NCBI GenBank assembly: GCA_042091375.1
Contig: JBELHO010000101.1
Coordinates: 1 to 5,836, forward strand
Direction: 5' to 3'
DNA from: JBELHO01 sp042091375
Lineage (GTDB): Bacteria > Pseudomonadota > Gammaproteobacteria > Enterobacterales > Alteromonadaceae
Length of the DNA: 5,836 nt
Shown here: piece by piece, positions 5,306-5,836 of the stretch
Numbering within the stretch: the stretch's first letter is position 1
Layout of the letters: each line of letters starts with the position of its first letter
Position numbers and translations under genes: made by a program
Notes under the pieces: model-generated
Database searches by the model: none
Told to the model about the DNA's origin: nothing
The model's input: only the letters and a program-made list of their open reading frames with translations

Positions 5306-5701
5306 TTAACCAATATCTGTCTTCTTTGTATATTTTAATTTAGCCAGTTTCGAACAGTATAATCTTTTCATTAAGATAATTTTCTGTTTCTTTTTTGGTA
5401 AGGATTTTATTAAGCTTTTTAGATGTTTATCTTTTAGTTTTGTTGGCTTTCTTGCAACTTTTAAAGCCTTTTTTTTTGCCGCCGGTCGGTTATCCTTGTT
5501 TGCTGCATCAGCAACTGGTTTTTGCATCACAGACTGTGATGAAGTGAGCGCTTGCTGAGGTGTTTCAACAATTTTTTGCAATGCCGTAAATTTCCTTAAT
5601 AGCCCAAAAAAATTTTCTCTACAGGCTAAAAAGACAATAATAAATAAGTTATGTAGCGGACTATTCTTATTCACTTTATGCACATTTTTAATATCTAACA
5701 T
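5306..5701 (-). CDS. Small lysine-rich protein resembling a shortened FecI-type sigma factor
   Basis: I do not recognise this as a named family. The open frame extends to an ATG at 5821 (171 codons), but the first 40 codons look non-coding, and no start has a good ribosome binding site. The ATG at 5701 (131 codons, AAAG before it) is my best guess. Two patches resemble the sigma factor encoded 160 bp downstream. FLACRENFFGLLRKF..ALQKIVETPQQAL (5546-5632) can be laid beside FQACRDGLIRSV..QQDVDDILQEAF. SLIKSLPKKKQKIILMKRLYC (5354-5416) can be laid beside QLLNALPEKHRRAILLRKLYC, with nine identities in 23 positions of the surrounding alignment. The melting segment is missing, replaced by an Ala/Lys-rich linker (AANKDNRPAAKKKALKVARK), and the protein stops 15 residues after LYC, within the helix-turn-helix. 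It could be a remodelled regulator, a decoy for the FecR-like protein, or a decaying sigma gene. The other two frames after LYC do not restore a helix-turn-helix. Confidence 0.5.
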   Translation of the reverse strand: MLDIKNVHKVNKNSPLHNLFIIVFLACRENFFGLLRKFTALQKIVETPQQALTSSQSVMQKPVADAANKDNRPAAKKKALKVARKPTKLKDKHLKSLIKSLPKKKQKIILMKRLYCSKLAKLKYTKKTDIG

Positions 5702-5836
5702 TACTTTATAAGAGTTAGAAAAATGACTAAACCGCAATTTTATTTTCCGACCACGAATCCCTATTTTACTTTCAAAAAACAGCGTACAGGTCAAACTCAG
5801 TTGCATATGCAAAAACACCATATAAAATAAAAATCA

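Noticed and set aside
5702..5821. N-terminal extension of the sigma-like small protein to the ATG at 5821
   Set aside because: The first 40 codons show no similarity or ribosome binding site and contain a haphazard mix of aromatic and basic residues; a start near 5701 is more likely, though not proven.
1..5836. CRISPR array, tRNA, rRNA or riboswitch
   Set aside because: I saw no regularly spaced repeats, no cloverleaf with a CCA-type end, and no conserved rRNA or riboswitch core on either strand.

Overview
The window is AT-rich DNA, and all five protein-coding genes I can support lie on the minus strand. The content suggests a low-GC, motile, aerobic-type gammaproteobacterium, most likely a marine Alteromonadales relative (Colwellia, Thalassotalea or Pseudoalteromonas-like). 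The basis is a FecI/FecR surface-signalling pair, a dCACHE chemoreceptor, an IS66-type element and a GEVED-domain secreted protein. The taxonomic placement is inference; there is no rRNA or other marker.

Layout from left to right. Positions 1-172 are the end of an IS66-like insertion sequence: the first 30 codons of its accessory gene tnpA, with a clear ribosome binding site, then the terminal inverted repeat starting GTAAGCG at 172. The element sits inside a gene for a secreted GEVED-domain protein (169-624). The surviving coding sequence stops on a TAA supplied by the IS end itself. Positions 625-1172 hold no gene I can defend, but contain a perfect 8+8 bp palindrome (990-1007) and a long imperfect hairpin (1087-1126). 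Next is an intact methyl-accepting chemotaxis protein (1173-3122) whose sensor domain carries what looks like the complete amino-acid-binding motif of dCACHE_1 receptors. A 398-bp intergenic stretch (3123-3520) holds candidate sigma-28 boxes for the chemoreceptor and a perfect 14-bp-stem hairpin (3420-3454), the likely terminator of the next operon. Then come fecR-like (3521-4564) and fecI-like (4561-5145), overlapping by 4 bp and translationally coupled.

The last gene (stop at 5306, start probably near 5701) is the most curious item. It is a small, very lysine-rich protein. Its middle and C-terminal parts resemble, in the same order, the start of sigma region 2 and the first half of sigma region 4 of the FecI-like protein just downstream, but the DNA-melting core and most of the helix-turn-helix are missing. 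It may be a remodelled sigma-like regulator or a decaying sigma gene.

How the genes fit together: the FecI/FecR pair is a two-gene signalling module in which a membrane FecR controls an ECF sigma factor in response to an outer-membrane signal. The usual TonB-dependent receptor is not present downstream, so its target or receptor must lie elsewhere. The chemoreceptor appears to be a separate transcription unit. The GEVED gene is inactivated, or at least truncated, by the IS66 insertion.
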